NCBI GenBank assembly: GCA_019090615.1
Contig: JAHRVQ010000091.1
Location: 16,559-80,558, forward strand
DNA: 64,000 nucleotides
Origin: Pseudomonadales bacterium
GTDB lineage: Bacteria; Pseudomonadota; Gammaproteobacteria; Pseudomonadales; Azotimanducaceae
Direction of reading: 5' to 3'
Of this stretch, positions 33,008 to 42,574 are shown one piece after another. Below the pieces are notes generated by a model. That model was not told the DNA's origin. It did not search any database and saw only the letters and a list, made by a program, of their open reading frames with translations. A program made the position numbers and the translations under genes. Numbering within the stretch: position 1 is the first letter of the stretch; each line of letters begins with the position of its first letter.

Positions 33008-34939
33008 TTATTTATCGTCCTTCACTTCTTCAAACTCAGCGTCAACAGCATCTGGGTCGACATTCTGCCCAGCCTGCTCCTCGCCAGCCGCACCAGCACC
33101 ACCAGCAGCTTCAGCCTGTGCCGCCTGCTCGGCATACATACGCTCTGCCAAACCAGCAGATGCGGTAGTTAATGCCAGGGTCTTGGCTTCAATTTCTTCT
33201 TTGTCACTACCCTTTAACGCTTCTTCGAGTTCTGTTATTGCAGACTCAATGCTTTGTTTTTCTTCATCACTCACCTCGGATGCTTCTTCGAGAGTCTTAC
33301 GGGTCGCGTGAATCATGCCATCAGCCTGATTACGAACAGTGATTAGCTCTTCGAATTTTTGATCTTCCTCAGCATTCGCCTCGGCATCCTTTACCATTGT
33401 TTCGATCTCTTCATCGGATAACCCTGAGGACGCCTTGATAACGATAGATTGTTCTTTGCCCGTTGCCTTATCCTTCGCAGAAACATTAAGGATACCGTTA
33501 GCATCTAAATCAAAACTGACTTCAATCTGTGGTGTGCCGCGTGGCGCAGGCGGAATATTTGATAGATCAAACCGTCCCAGAGACTTATTCTGCGTCGCCT
33601 GTTTACGCTCGCCCTGCATTACATGAATGGTAACCGCTGGCTGGCTATCTTCTGCGGTAGAAAATGTCTGCGATTTTTTAGTGGGTATCGTGGTATTTTT
33701 ATCAATCAAATTACTCATCACACCCCCCATAGTCTCAATACCCAGAGATAGTGGTGTAACATCAAGCAACAACACATCTTTTACATCACCAGATAACACG
33801 GCAGCCTGAATGGACGCACCCAGTGCAACTGCTTCGTCTGGATTAACATCTTTGCGAGAATCTTTACCAAAAAACTCACTGACCTTTTTCTGCACCAGTG
33901 GCATTCGGGTTTGACCGCCAACCAAAATAATATCATCTATTTCAGACACGCCTACATCTGCATCTTTCATCGCAATACGTAGTGGCTCAAGAGTACGATC
34001 TACCAGGTCTTCAACCAAAGACTCAAGTTTAGCCTGAGTCACCTTGATAACCAGGTGCTTAGGGCCAGACGCGTCTGCTGTAATATAGGGCAGGTTAACT
34101 TCAGTTTGCTGGCTGGTAGAAAGCTCAATCTTGGCTTTTTCAGCCGCTTCTTTTAATCGTTGCAAGGCCAGCGGGTCATTATGCAGGTCCATGCCTTCCT
34201 GAGATTTAAACTCTTCAGCAAGATAGTCAATAAGCCGTAGATCGAAATCTTCACCGCCAAGAAATGTATCACCGTTAGTGGACAGCACTTCAAATTGCGT
34301 CTCACCATCTACATCGGCAATTTCAATAACGGAAATATCAAAAGTACCACCGCCAAGGTCATAAACAGCAATAGTGGAATCGCCTTTTGCCTTGTCCATG
34401 CCATAAGCCAGTGCAGCAGCGGTGGGCTCATTAATAATACGTTTGACATCAAGACCGGCAATTTTACCCGCATCTTTGGTTGCCTGACGTTGAGAATCAT
34501 TAAAATAGGCAGGTACTGTAATAACTGCTTCGGTCACTTCTTCACCAAGATAATCTTCAGCAGTTTTTTTCATTTTTGCAAGAATTTGCGCCGAAACCTG
34601 AGGCGGCGCCATGTTTTCGCCTTTCACTTCAACCCAGGCATCACCATTACTTGCTTTAGCAATTTTATAAGGCACCATTTTAATATCGCGCTGAACAACA
34701 TCATCTTCAAATCGGCGGCCGATCAGTCGCTTAACTGCAAACAGCGTATTTTCTGGGTTAGTAACAGCCTGGCGTTTCGCCGCCTGGCCTACCAGAATTT
34801 CGTCGTCTTCAGCATAACCTACTATGGAAGGTGTAGTTCTATCACCCTCAGCGTTTTCAATGATTTTTGGTGCATTGCCTTCTAAAAATGCCACACAAGA
34901 GTTTGTTGTGCCCAGATCGATGCCGATTATTTTACCCAT
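33008..34939 (-). CDS. dnaK: Chaperone protein DnaK (Hsp70)
   Basis: ATP-driven chaperone of 643 residues. The N-terminal ATPase domain has [33 protein letters not shown] and VGGQTRMP. The substrate domain and helical lid follow, and the tail ends in an Ala/Glu-rich stretch and EEVKDDK. The ATG at 34939 is preceded by GGAGACGAG; the frame continues five codons to a TTG. A heat-shock promoter lies about 70 bp upstream. Confidence 0.98.
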   Translation of the reverse strand: MGKIIGIDLGTTNSCVAFLEGNAPKIIENAEGDRTTPSIVGYAEDDEILVGQAAKRQAVTNPENTLFAVKRLIGRRFEDDVVQRDIKMVPYKIAKASNGDAWVEVKGENMAPPQVSAQILAKMKKTAEDYLGEEVTEAVITVPAYFNDSQRQATKDAGKIAGLDVKRIINEPTAAALAYGMDKAKGDSTIAVYDLGGGTFDISVIEIADVDGETQFEVLSTNGDTFLGGEDFDLRLIDYLAEEFKSQEGMDLHNDPLALQRLKEAAEKAKIELSTSQQTEVNLPYITADASGPKHLVIKVTQAKLESLVEDLVDRTLEPLRIAMKDADVGVSEIDDIILVGGQTRMPLVQKKVSEFFGKDSRKDVNPDEAVALGASIQAAVLSGDVKDVLLLDVTPLSLGIETMGGVMSNLIDKNTTIPTKKSQTFSTAEDSQPAVTIHVMQGERKQATQNKSLGRFDLSNIPPAPRGTPQIEVSFDLDANGILNVSAKDKATGKEQSIVIKASSGLSDEEIETMVKDAEANAEEDQKFEELITVRNQADGMIHATRKTLEEASEVSDEEKQSIESAITELEEALKGSDKEEIEAKTLALTTASAGLAERMYAEQAAQAEAAGGAGAAGEEQAGQNVDPDAVDAEFEEVKDDK

Positions 34940-35008
34940 TTTTCTCGTCTCCAATGCTTCTACTAAACCAGCTTTAGCTGCTGGTAATTATGCGTTAATT
35001 CGTGCCTT

Positions 35009-35036
35009 ATATAGGCTCAATAAATGTCAATTCAAG
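35009..35036 (-). promoter_or_regulatory. Sigma-32-like promoter of dnaK
   Basis: On the - strand CTTGAA (35031-35036) and CCTATAT (35009-35015) are 15 nt apart, close to the heat-shock consensus CTTGAA-N13-15-CCCCATNT. It lies between grpE and dnaK, so dnaK-dnaJ can be induced apart from grpE. Confidence 0.6.
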
Positions 35037-35067
35037 CGTAAAGTGCCATTAAAATATTGCCATTTTC

Positions 35068-35769
35068 TCAGGCAGTTTCATCAATTTTGGGTGAACTCTT
35101 ACTCACCATTACCATTGCCGGGCGAATCAGCCTGCCTTTTAAAGAATAACCCTTCTGAATGACCGCAATCACAGAATTGGGTTCGACTTCAGGATTCTCA
35201 ACCATGGACATCGCCTGATGTACATTAGGGTCAAAAGGTTCACCCATCGGATCAATCACTTCAACACCTTCTTTAATTAAGATATCTACCAGCATTTTCT
35301 GACATAAGCCGACCCCTTCAACAATAGCTTTATTGTTCTCATCAGCCGACTGCTGGGCGGACTCAACGGCTTTTTCAAGGCTATCAACCACTGGCAAAAT
35401 ATTTTGTAGCAGCTTTTCAATGCCAAATTTATGGGCTTTTTCCAGGTCTTTGGAAGCTCGGCGCCGAACATTCTGCATCTCTGCTTCTGCCCTTAAAGCC
35501 ATATCCTTGTAATTAGCCACGTCCACTGACGCTTTCTCCAACGCTGCCTGAAGCTCAGCAATATTGGCTGACCCATCTATAGGCGTATCTCCGGCTTGTG
35601 CAACGCTTTCAGCATCTACTTCGCTATCTACTTTTGCTGATTCAAGAACTTCCGCGTCGCTAGCTTCCTGCTCAGCATCAAGAAGCTCTCCTTCGAGTGG
35701 TGATTCTGCATCTGAAGTTGTTTTTTCAGCACCATTCTCCGTCGAATTCTGGTCTTCCGATTTTGGCAT
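35068..35769 (-). CDS. grpE: Nucleotide exchange factor GrpE
   Basis: Releases ADP from DnaK. An acidic, low-complexity N-terminus (about 1-75) is followed by a long coiled coil containing RAEAEMQNVRRRA and the beta domain with HQAMSMVENPEVEPNSV and GYSLKGRLIRPAMVMVSK. Length of 233 residues is slightly above E. coli because of the N-terminus. It lies between hrcA and dnaK. Confidence 0.96.
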   Translation of the reverse strand: MPKSEDQNSTENGAEKTTSDAESPLEGELLDAEQEASDAEVLESAKVDSEVDAESVAQAGDTPIDGSANIAELQAALEKASVDVANYKDMALRAEAEMQNVRRRASKDLEKAHKFGIEKLLQNILPVVDSLEKAVESAQQSADENNKAIVEGVGLCQKMLVDILIKEGVEVIDPMGEPFDPNVHQAMSMVENPEVEPNSVIAVIQKGYSLKGRLIRPAMVMVSKSSPKIDETA

Positions 35770-35820
35770 TTAATCCAGCTCCAGGCCGTATTCAGACCTT
35801 TACAACATAGGTGGAGGAAT

Positions 35821-35849
35821 ATATGGGGATTACCCCCACATCATTCAAG
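35821..35849 (-). promoter_or_regulatory. Sigma-32 heat-shock promoter of grpE
   Basis: On the - strand CTTGAA (35844-35849) is followed after 15 nt by CCCCATAT (35821-35828), an essentially perfect match to the sigma-32 consensus, about 50 bp before the grpE start. Confidence 0.82.
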
Positions 35850-35873
35850 GGCATAGTATTAGATAGCTGAAGA

Positions 35874-36950
35874 TCAGCTGGGTTTTGCGCGCGAGCTATT
35901 TAACGCAGCGCTGAGGACTCGCGCCGTTGCATCTACAATGGGGATTATTCTTTCATAGGCCATGCGGGTCGGACCGATCACACCCAAAACCCCCACTGGT
36001 TCACTTTCGACGTGATATGGGGATGTCACCACGCTACATTCATCAAGAACCTGGTAACCAGATTCATGACCGATAAATAGCTGAATACCTTCTGACTTCA
36101 TACATCTATCTAGCAAATGCAAAATATCCCCCTTGAGAGAAAATGCCTTAAATAACTCGCGTATATCCTCGAGCGCATTTGCCTCTGAAATATCAAACAG
36201 GTTTTCCTGTCCGGTAAGCACATAATCACTTTCTTCTTCGGGTTGAAAGGCCTTCTGCGCTACTTCAAGCGTTGCCTGCATAAGGCTATTCATGCTTTCA
36301 CGATCAATTTGCATGGAAGATATTAATCGCTGCCGAATCACACTTAAGCTTTGACCAATAAAAGACTGATTAATAAAATTCGCAGCTTCTTTCAATTGCA
36401 CTTCTGAATAGCATTGTTCGGTATATATCACTCTATTTTGTACATCATGATCGCCCAGCACCAAGATCACCAATACGCGCTTATTGTCTAGCAAAAGAAA
36501 CTCAACATGCCGCAGGGTATTTAAGTTTCGCCTGGGTATTGTCACCATACCGGCTAATTGCGTTACCTCGGAAAGCACCCCAGAGGCTGATTCAACTAAT
36601 TCTTGCGAAGTCATATCCGGGTCTAGTTGCCGAGTAAGGTGCTGCAATTCAACTGATGCCAGAGGCGCAACGGTCAACAGACTATCAACAAAAAATCGAT
36701 ACCCCTGAGAGGTAGGAATTCGTCCAGCTGAGATATGCGGCGAAGAAACAAACCCTTTTTCTTCCAATTCTGCCATCACACTGCGGATTGTCGCTGGACT
36801 GATCTCCAACTCACTATTTTTCGACAGGGTTTTGGAACCTATCGGCTGCCCTTCGGCAATATAATGCTCGATAAGGGCCTTAAGCAATATCTGGCCTTTC
36901 GAGTTAACCTCAGTTTTTATCTTTCCATTCGACATGTTGTCATTCGACAT
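35874..36950 (-). CDS. hrcA: Heat-inducible transcription repressor HrcA
   Basis: Winged-helix repressor of class I heat-shock genes, usually acting at CIRCE operators. The N-terminal DNA-binding domain (LLKALIEHYIAEGQPIGSKTL; ATIRSVMAELEEKGF) and the conserved GAF-like body are present. Length of 358 residues is normal. The first residues are a near-duplication (MSND then MSNG), so either of two Met codons could start translation. No CIRCE element is visible near hrcA, grpE, dnaK or dnaJ in this window; here grpE and dnaK carry sigma-32 promoters. Confidence 0.92.
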   Translation of the reverse strand: MSNDNMSNGKIKTEVNSKGQILLKALIEHYIAEGQPIGSKTLSKNSELEISPATIRSVMAELEEKGFVSSPHISAGRIPTSQGYRFFVDSLLTVAPLASVELQHLTRQLDPDMTSQELVESASGVLSEVTQLAGMVTIPRRNLNTLRHVEFLLLDNKRVLVILVLGDHDVQNRVIYTEQCYSEVQLKEAANFINQSFIGQSLSVIRQRLISSMQIDRESMNSLMQATLEVAQKAFQPEEESDYVLTGQENLFDISEANALEDIRELFKAFSLKGDILHLLDRCMKSEGIQLFIGHESGYQVLDECSVVTSPYHVESEPVGVLGVIGPTRMAYERIIPIVDATARVLSAALNSSRAKPS

Positions 36951-37211
36951 GGGACTACAGTAAACCTTTTACTATGAAGGCCATTAAAATGCGATGACGG
37001 CCATGCCACTATGCCCAGACAGACTATTGAATCGCATCAGGCTAGCCAATCATTTTGCATATTTAACCGGTACTCTAGTCCATTTTTCACTGATATTCGA
37101 GTTTAATACCTACTGTTGATTGAGTTTGCTCATTGAGATTGCACCCTGCTAACTTAGTTTGTTTAATAGCTGCCTGATCTAAAAGATAGAACTAAAGGAT
37201 AGAATTTTCTT

Positions 37212-38894
37212 ATGTTAACCCATCTCAGCGTTAATAATTTTGCCCTGGTCGACAACCTGGAGTTAGCCTTCCATCAGGGCATGACAGCAATAACGGGTGA
37301 AACCGGTGCGGGAAAATCGATCATGTTAGATGCACTTGGTCTAACCCTGGGCGATAGATCTGATACTGGCCTCATCGGCCCGCATAGCAACCAGGCGGAG
37401 ATACATTCAAGTTTTGAAATTAGGGCTAATCAGGCAGCTATCTCCTGGTTAGAAGATCGTGACCTATTAACCGAACAAAAAGAATGTATTTTACGCCGCG
37501 TTATCACCAAAGACGGCAAAAGCCGAGGCTATATCAACGGCAAACCCAGCATCATCAACGATATGAAAACTCTCGGCGGGATATTAATCGATATTCATTC
37601 GCAGCATCAACATCAGTCATTACTAAAAAAACCCACCCAGCGGCGACTACTCGATGACTACGCCAATTGCCATTCACTATCAGTCGAGGTGGCCGATACA
37701 TTCCTTAAATACCAATTAAGTATCGAACAACTCAATCAGCTGATCGACAATAACCAAGCCCAGACAGCCAGGCTCCAGCTACTCACCTATCAGGCTGAAG
37801 AACTACAACAGCTGGCTTTCATTGAAGACGAAGATATCGCCCTTGAAACTGAACAAAAACGCCTCGCCAACGCTGAATCAATATTAACCACCTGCAATGC
37901 AATTTCTACACTTTGCTTACCTAACGATACCAGCGGCATCATTGATCAGCTTGCTCGCAGCCTGCAACTTCTGGCCACCCTTGAGACCGAAGCCGACCAG
38001 CAAGACACAGGCTCAATCAGCGAATTGTTTAGTTCTGCAAAAATCCAACTTGAAGAAGGTCTACTGGATCTGGAACGTTTTACCAGCCAGATCGAACTAA
38101 ACCCAACTAGATTACAGACGGTCGAAGAACGTTTAACAATTATTTATGACCTGTGCCGCAAACACCAGATTAAACCGGCTGATATTCCTCAGCTTTACCT
38201 TGAGGTCCAAAAAGAACTGGATTCACTCAATAATATTGACGATGAAATTCTGCAACTTGAGTCAACCATTAAAAAACTTGAGGTCAGCTATTTTTCCCAT
38301 GCGGCCAAATTAACCAAATCTCGCACAATGGCTGCTCGGAAACTCAACAAACTGGTCACCAAACAACTTAAAACACTTGGCATGTCAGGCGCCAGGTTTG
38401 AAATTGCACTGACTCATCTGGATGCAGATAAACCCGCCCTACGCGGCATGGAAAATATAGAATTCCTGATTAGCACCAACGCTGGCCAGACTGCCAAAGC
38501 GCTCCATAAGATCGCCTCCGGAGGAGAACTATCGCGAATTAGTTTAGCCATACAGGTCGTTGCTGCAGATACATCAGATGTCCCGACATTAATTTTTGAT
38601 GAAATAGATGTCGGGATAGGCGGCGGAATAGCCGAGGTGGTGGGCACCCTGTTACGAAAACTAGGCAACCAGGCGCAAATAGTCTGCGTAACTCACCTGC
38701 CACAGGTAGCGGCTCAGGGACATCAACATTATCAGGTGAAAAAATCTCCAAATAAAAAGGGCGCCCAAACTGAAATCATAATCCTGGATCAGCAGGCCAA
38801 AGTTGAAGAATTAGCCAGAATGTTGGGCGGCCTGGAAATGACCGCACAATCACTGGCACATGCAAAAAAAATGTACGAATTAGCACAGGTTTAA
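37212..38894 (+). CDS. recN: DNA repair protein RecN
   Basis: SMC-like ATPase acting at double-strand breaks. The Walker A loop is AITGETGAGKSIMLDALG near the N-terminus, coiled-coil arms occupy about 155-370, and the ABC signature (LSRISLAIQ) and Walker B (TLIFDEIDVGIGG) lie near the C-terminus. Length of 560 residues is normal. It is divergent from hrcA. I see no clear LexA box in the 260-bp intergenic region. Confidence 0.96.
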   Translation: MLTHLSVNNFALVDNLELAFHQGMTAITGETGAGKSIMLDALGLTLGDRSDTGLIGPHSNQAEIHSSFEIRANQAAISWLEDRDLLTEQKECILRRVITKDGKSRGYINGKPSIINDMKTLGGILIDIHSQHQHQSLLKKPTQRRLLDDYANCHSLSVEVADTFLKYQLSIEQLNQLIDNNQAQTARLQLLTYQAEELQQLAFIEDEDIALETEQKRLANAESILTTCNAISTLCLPNDTSGIIDQLARSLQLLATLETEADQQDTGSISELFSSAKIQLEEGLLDLERFTSQIELNPTRLQTVEERLTIIYDLCRKHQIKPADIPQLYLEVQKELDSLNNIDDEILQLESTIKKLEVSYFSHAAKLTKSRTMAARKLNKLVTKQLKTLGMSGARFEIALTHLDADKPALRGMENIEFLISTNAGQTAKALHKIASGGELSRISLAIQVVAADTSDVPTLIFDEIDVGIGGGIAEVVGTLLRKLGNQAQIVCVTHLPQVAAQGHQHYQVKKSPNKKGAQTEIIILDQQAKVEELARMLGGLEMTAQSLAHAKKMYELAQV

Positions 38895-38976
38895 AACGCT
38901 GCTATTTATTCCAAAGCTGTTTATACCAAAGTTATTAATACCAACAATAGCTTATACCAAAACTGGCAATCGCTTT

Positions 38977-39033
38977 AATTAGTTCGATTTAGTTACTTCG
39001 ATTTAGTTACTTCGATTTAGTTACTTCGATTTA
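38977..39033. repeat. 14-bp tandem repeat at the end of fur
   Basis: A unit of about 14 bp (TTAGTTACTTCGAT) is repeated about three to four times. The last copy overlaps the fur stop codon and its terminal codons, so the array looks like slippage duplication of the gene's own 3' end. Confidence 0.8.
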
Positions 39034-39440
39034 CAGGCAGGACAGTAACCGAACAAATTGAGGTCATGATCGGTCAGCACAAAACCAAGTTTTTTTGCCA
39101 CCTGCTTTTGTCGTTCTTCAATCTTTACGTCCTGAAACTCTTCAACCTGGCCGCACTTGATGCAGACAATATGGTCATGATGGTTTTCTGAGGCAATTTC
39201 GAACACCGAATGTCCGCCTTCAAAATTATGCCGTACCACCAGGCCCGCATCTTCAAACTGGGTTAAGACGCGGTATACCGTCGCCAGACCCACTTCTTCG
39301 CCTTTGGCAAGCAGTACCTTATAAACATCTTCGGCACTAAGATGCCGCTCAATGGAACTTTCAAGAATCTGTAGGATCTTAATTCGTGGCAGGGTAATCT
39401 TAAGTCCAGCCTTTTTTAATTCTTGAGATTCAGCAGCCAT
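39021..39440 (-). CDS. fur: Ferric uptake regulator Fur
   Basis: Iron-responsive repressor of 139 residues. The winged helix (AGLKITLPRIKILQILE; VGLATVYRVLTQFEDAGLV) is followed by the dimer/metal domain with HHDHIVCIKCGQVEEF and FGYCPACK. It is divergent from bamE, the conserved fur-omlA arrangement of pseudomonads. Confidence 0.96.
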   Translation of the reverse strand: MAAESQELKKAGLKITLPRIKILQILESSIERHLSAEDVYKVLLAKGEEVGLATVYRVLTQFEDAGLVVRHNFEGGHSVFEIASENHHDHIVCIKCGQVEEFQDVKIEERQKQVAKKLGFVLTDHDLNLFGYCPACKSK

Positions 39441-39533
39441 TGGTTTACGTGGTCAAGGTAGTTAAACTAGGTGGAGTATCCAGATTTCCACCTGCAATTG
39501 AAAGCACAATCCATTGAATTTGTAGAACTTAAG

Positions 39534-39893
39534 ATGATTTTTATGAGAACCCTTATACCCCTATTTTTTGTGCAGTTTTTTTTAGCTGCCTGCTCCACTA
39601 CTGACTTCCCTTTTGTCCATCGGCTAACTATTCAACAGGGCAATGTCATCACTCAAAGCATGATCGACAAATTAAAACCAGGCATGACCAAAAGCCAGGT
39701 TCGGTATGTTCTCGGCAATGCAGTTGTTGATGATTCCCTGGTTCGCAATCGCTGGGATTATATCTATAGCATTCAGGTACCCGGCAATGAACTGGTACAA
39801 AAAAAGTTACAGATTTACTTTGTTGAGGATCGGCTCAGCTACTTTGAAGGCGACTATGCGCCTACTGAAAGCAAGCCCGAATTAGATAGTTAG
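39534..39893 (+). CDS. bamE: Outer-membrane assembly lipoprotein BamE (OmlA)
   Basis: Small lipoprotein of the BAM complex. The signal peptide ends in lipobox LAAC, and the BamE/SmpA core has GNVITQSMIDKLKPGMTKSQVRYVLG and RWDYIYSI (shown in part). The frame is open from a GTG at 39471. An ATG at 39534 or 39543 gives a normal lipoprotein leader and is preferred. It is divergent from fur. Confidence 0.92.
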   Translation: MIFMRTLIPLFFVQFFLAACSTTDFPFVHRLTIQQGNVITQSMIDKLKPGMTKSQVRYVLGNAVVDDSLVRNRWDYIYSIQVPGNELVQKKLQIYFVEDRLSYFEGDYAPTESKPELDS

Positions 39894-39933
39894 GCAAACC
39901 CTGATCAAATGGCAATGTTTGGTCGGCGATCCC

Positions 39934-40269
39934 TCAGCCATTTTTTTTGGCCCGTTGCCGACGCGCTTCTTTCGGGTTTACTAACAATGGCCGGTAAATC
40001 TCCACTCGGTCAAATGCCTGAAGCGGAGCTTCAAGGCTAACCAGCTTGCCATAAACACCAACGCTTGAGAGATTTAGGTGGGGAAATTCAAGCATTAGCC
40101 CCGACAATTCAATAACCTCCATAACCGTGCTATCCAGCGGCACCTGCAGCGATTTCAGAAATTGCCGAGTTTCACTAATATAGACAACTTCCACAGTGAT
40201 GCTGACTGGCGAACTAGCGGGCACTTGACGGTCTGCTTCATCAGTTATCTGTTCGCAATTTTTAGCCAT
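39934..40269 (-). CDS. rnfH: RnfH/RatB-family ubiquitin-like protein
   Basis: Protein of about 111 residues with the UPF0125 fold (beta-grasp). Blocks include VEVVYISETRQFLKSLQVP, GVYGKLVSLEAPL and the diagnostic FDRVEIYRPLLVNPKEARRQRA (in part). The ATG at 40269 overlaps the ratA stop by 8 nt (ATGGCTAA), implying translational coupling. Its precise role is unsettled in the family; the gene pair with ratA next to smpB is widespread. Confidence 0.9.
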   Translation of the reverse strand: MAKNCEQITDEADRQVPASSPVSITVEVVYISETRQFLKSLQVPLDSTVMEVIELSGLMLEFPHLNLSSVGVYGKLVSLEAPLQAFDRVEIYRPLLVNPKEARRQRAKKNG

Positions 40270-40693
40270 ATAACTTATCTGCACGTTCACAAAATGCATC
40301 CACCATACGATCTGCTGCCACATGGAAGACTTTCGCCAGGGTCATATTAAATACCCGACTATTAAAATCAAACTCCAGATTCATAGTAACCCTGCAGCCA
40401 TCGTCACCCAGCGGCACAAACTGCCATGCACCACTCAATTTTGAAAACGGGCCCTGTTGTAATTCCATCTGGATACCGTGCGGCGCGGACAACTGATTGC
40501 AGGTTGTAAAATCCTGTTTGATACGGCCTTTCGCCAAACTGAGCTTCACCAACATTGAAGAATCATCCTGGTTTAAAATTTCACTGGCCACACACCAGGG
40601 CAAAAAGGCCGGATAAGCCAACACATCATTAACAATTTCATACATTTGGCTAGCTGAATAGGGAACCAGAGCAGTTCGATTAACTTTACGCAT
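40262..40693 (-). CDS. ratA: RatA-like START/polyketide-cyclase family protein
   Basis: About 143 residues of the SRPBCC (START) fold. It begins MRKVNRTALVPYSASQMYEIV and has FLPWCVASEIL and LEFDFNSRVFNMTLAKVF. E. coli RatA has been reported to inhibit 70S association, and a coenzyme-Q-binding role is proposed for homologues. The ATG at 40693 is preferred over a TTG four codons upstream. It is divergent from smpB. Confidence 0.9.
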   Translation of the reverse strand: MRKVNRTALVPYSASQMYEIVNDVLAYPAFLPWCVASEILNQDDSSMLVKLSLAKGRIKQDFTTCNQLSAPHGIQMELQQGPFSKLSGAWQFVPLGDDGCRVTMNLEFDFNSRVFNMTLAKVFHVAADRMVDAFCERADKLYG

Positions 40694-40815
40694 GAACACA
40701 ATCAATTAAAGAGCGATGACGCGCATTGTCATAGAAATTCGAACCAGTCACAACTGCTTAAGTCCTGTACTTTGCTTACCTCGCGCCTATAATAACGACG
40801 CCTAAGGGAGGACAA

Positions 40816-41292
40816 ATGGCAAAAAAGCCGAAAAAATCACCAGGGAATATCGCCCGCAACAAACGCGCCAAATTCGAATACCATCTACACGATAAATTTG
40901 AAGCAGGCATTGTGCTTAACGGCTGGGAAGTTAAAGCAGTCCGTGAGGGCCTGTGCCAGCTGGTGGATAGTTATGTGCAGATTCATCGTGGCGAAGCCTA
41001 TCTCCTTGGCTGCACGATTACACCTCTGAAAACAGCCTCCACTCACGTGGTCCCAGAACCATTAAGAATGCGCAAATTATTACTCCACAGTAAAGAAATA
41101 GCCCGCCTGACAGCTGCAATCCAGGCGAAAGGACAAACTTGTGTTGCTACATCGATGTACTGGAAAGGTCATTTAGTGAAAGTAGAAATTGCGCTTGGTA
41201 CCGGTAAAAAAGAACATGACAAACGCGCCTCTATTAAAGAACGCGACTGGAACCGCGATAAAAGCCGAGTCATGAAAAGCCACAATCAATAA
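40816..41292 (+). CDS. smpB: SsrA-binding protein SmpB
   Basis: Binds tmRNA and delivers it to stalled ribosomes. The oligonucleotide-binding core has NKRAKFEYHLHDKFEAGIVL (in part), GWEVKAVREG and LLLHSKEI. The basic C-terminal tail DKRASIKERDWNRDKSRVMK inserts into the mRNA channel. Length is 158 residues, with a strong GGGAGG ribosome site. The tmRNA gene lies about 475 bp downstream, with one convergent small gene between. Confidence 0.97.
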   Translation: MAKKPKKSPGNIARNKRAKFEYHLHDKFEAGIVLNGWEVKAVREGLCQLVDSYVQIHRGEAYLLGCTITPLKTASTHVVPEPLRMRKLLLHSKEIARLTAAIQAKGQTCVATSMYWKGHLVKVEIALGTGKKEHDKRASIKERDWNRDKSRVMKSHNQ

Positions 41293-41348
41293 TTATGACC
41301 TACTGCTCAATCACCGAATGTATAGCAGAAGCTTATAAAGCTTTATAT

Positions 41349-41591
41349 CTAGTCAATAGATTCCAGGGCTTTCTTTTTCCGTTCCGCATCCTCGTCAAAC
41401 AATTTTTGAACCATTTTCGCCTCCTGCAAAAATTGCTGTTGTTTAGCCAGCGGGTTATTAGCAGTTTTAGCCGCATTTTCTTCAGCCGTAGTATCCGCCG
41501 CTGTTGTAATATCCGCAGCTGGCGCCTCCTCATTGCCGCCGCATCCAGTTAGATATACCAGCATTGTCAAAATCATTATAAGTTGCTTCAT
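41349..41591 (-). CDS. Small predicted lipoprotein
   Basis: 80 residues with a signal peptide ending in lipobox LTGC (Cys about 17), followed by an Ala/Thr/Glu-rich linker and a charged helix (QQQFLQEAKMVQKLFDEDAERKKK). I do not recognise a family. It is convergent with smpB, between smpB and ssrA. Confidence 0.7.
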   Translation of the reverse strand: MKQLIMILTMLVYLTGCGGNEEAPAADITTAADTTAEENAAKTANNPLAKQQQFLQEAKMVQKLFDEDAERKKKALESID

Positions 41592-41766
41592 CTTCTATTC
41601 CCTTTTAGCCGTGATAATAAATACTGTTCAAAAGTACTGTTCAATAGCACTAATCAAACCCCTACAAGCTTAACGCTTTCGAAATACATTTATCTGCCCA
41701 GACAATTTACTTCTACTTTCCACATTATCTAGGTTAAACTTAGACCACGACCATTCGGTTGTAATT

Positions 41767-42151
41767 GGGGGCGATTTGGATTCGACGCCGGTTACAAAAC
41801 CTGAGGTGCATGCCGAGAGGGTAGTAACTCTCGTAAATCAATTGCTGTAACTTCTTTTAGTTGCCAACGACGAAAACTACGCACTAGCCGCTTAAACCCA
41901 AGTTCTTGTAACAACGGTTTAAGTTAAAGCTTGACCCGAGGCGAATATACCCATGTATTCAATTCGGGTGCACGACTCATGGGATAGCTGCCTAGCCCCG
42001 CTTGTGACGGAAGCAGTGAAACTTAAAGCAAGCTCGCCTTTTAATCCCTGTTCGCCGGGCCAGTGAAAGGTTAAATAATAGACGAACTACGCATGTAGAG
42101 CCAAAGGCAGAGAACTGACGGACGCGGGTTCAATTCCCGCCGCCTCCACCA
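41767..42151 (+). ncRNA. ssrA: Transfer-messenger RNA (tmRNA)
   Basis: Rescues stalled ribosomes. The 5' GGGGGCG pairs with CGCCTCC near the 3' end (one G-U), followed by discriminator A and encoded CCA. The tRNA-like T-arm is GGGTTCAATTCCC. The tag reading frame at about 41869-41901 encodes ANDENYALAA followed by TAA, identical to the E. coli tag. Several pseudoknot-forming repeats fill 41900-42080. The 3' end is the boundary of the mobile island that follows. Confidence 0.97.
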
Positions 42152-42160
42152 ACAGAAGGT

Positions 42161-42231
42161 CTCAGGGCATCCGATAAAGTCCTGAGCCTGCCGGAATTAC
42201 TGGTCTAAACCCCATAATAGGGATTTAGACC
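42161..42231 (+). other. Two hairpins immediately after tmRNA
   Basis: CTCAGG/CCTGAG (42161-42186) and GGTCTAAACCC/GGGATTTAGACC (42202-42231) form adjacent stems. Neither ends in a clear T-run. They may be the ssrA terminator or part of the island's attachment region. Confidence 0.45.
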
Positions 42232-42260
42232 ATCTGGTAAGTTTTTACAAAATCCAGCAC

Positions 42261-42317
42261 TTTTAGTAATACTCTATGTAATACGGAGCCAGACACCCGT
42301 AGAGCGTATTACTAAAA
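42261..42317. promoter_or_regulatory. Inverted and direct repeats in front of the integrase relic
   Basis: A 15-bp arm TTTTAGTAATACTCT (42261-42275) is repeated inverted with one mismatch at 42303-42317, touching the integrase ATG. Within it GTAATAC occurs twice in direct order, 12 bp apart (42266 and 42278), and once inverted (42306). It could be an integrase autorepression operator or recombination arm sites. Confidence 0.6.
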
Positions 42318-42574
42318 TGGCAAGAATCACCCAACCACTCAGTGACACCGAGATCAAAAACGCCAAGCTAAAAGACAAGGTTTATAACCTGGCTGATGGT
42401 AAAGGCCTGTATCTCAAAACCAAACCCAGTGGCTACAAAGTCTGGATATTCAATTGCCAAGAACCATTCACTAAAAAGCGCGTTGCCGACACTCTCGGCG
42501 AATACCCCGCACTGACCCTCGCCAAAGTTTTTTGCATCGGTATAGCCAGTATAGTTAGACCGAACTCCCATTGA
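42317..42574 (+). pseudogene. Truncated P4-type tyrosine integrase (N-terminal part)
   Basis: The first ~70 residues match the N-terminal arm-binding domain of P4-like integrases: LSDTEIKNAKLKDKVYNLAD, GKGLYLKTKPSGYKVWIF and the usual LGEYPALTLAKV. After about 42527 the match is lost (FCIGIAS...) and the frame ends; no core-binding or catalytic domain follows in any frame to 42847. Such integrases commonly target ssrA 3' ends, and this one starts 166 bp from the tmRNA CCA. It marks the left end of the island but cannot be active. Confidence 0.85.

Noticed and set aside
36951..37211. LexA box before recN or CIRCE before hrcA
   Set aside because: No CTGT-N8-ACAG with acceptable spacing and no TTAGCACTC inverted repeat.
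42203..42231. Intrinsic terminator for tmRNA
   Set aside because: The stem is good but no T-run follows, so it is listed only as a hairpin.
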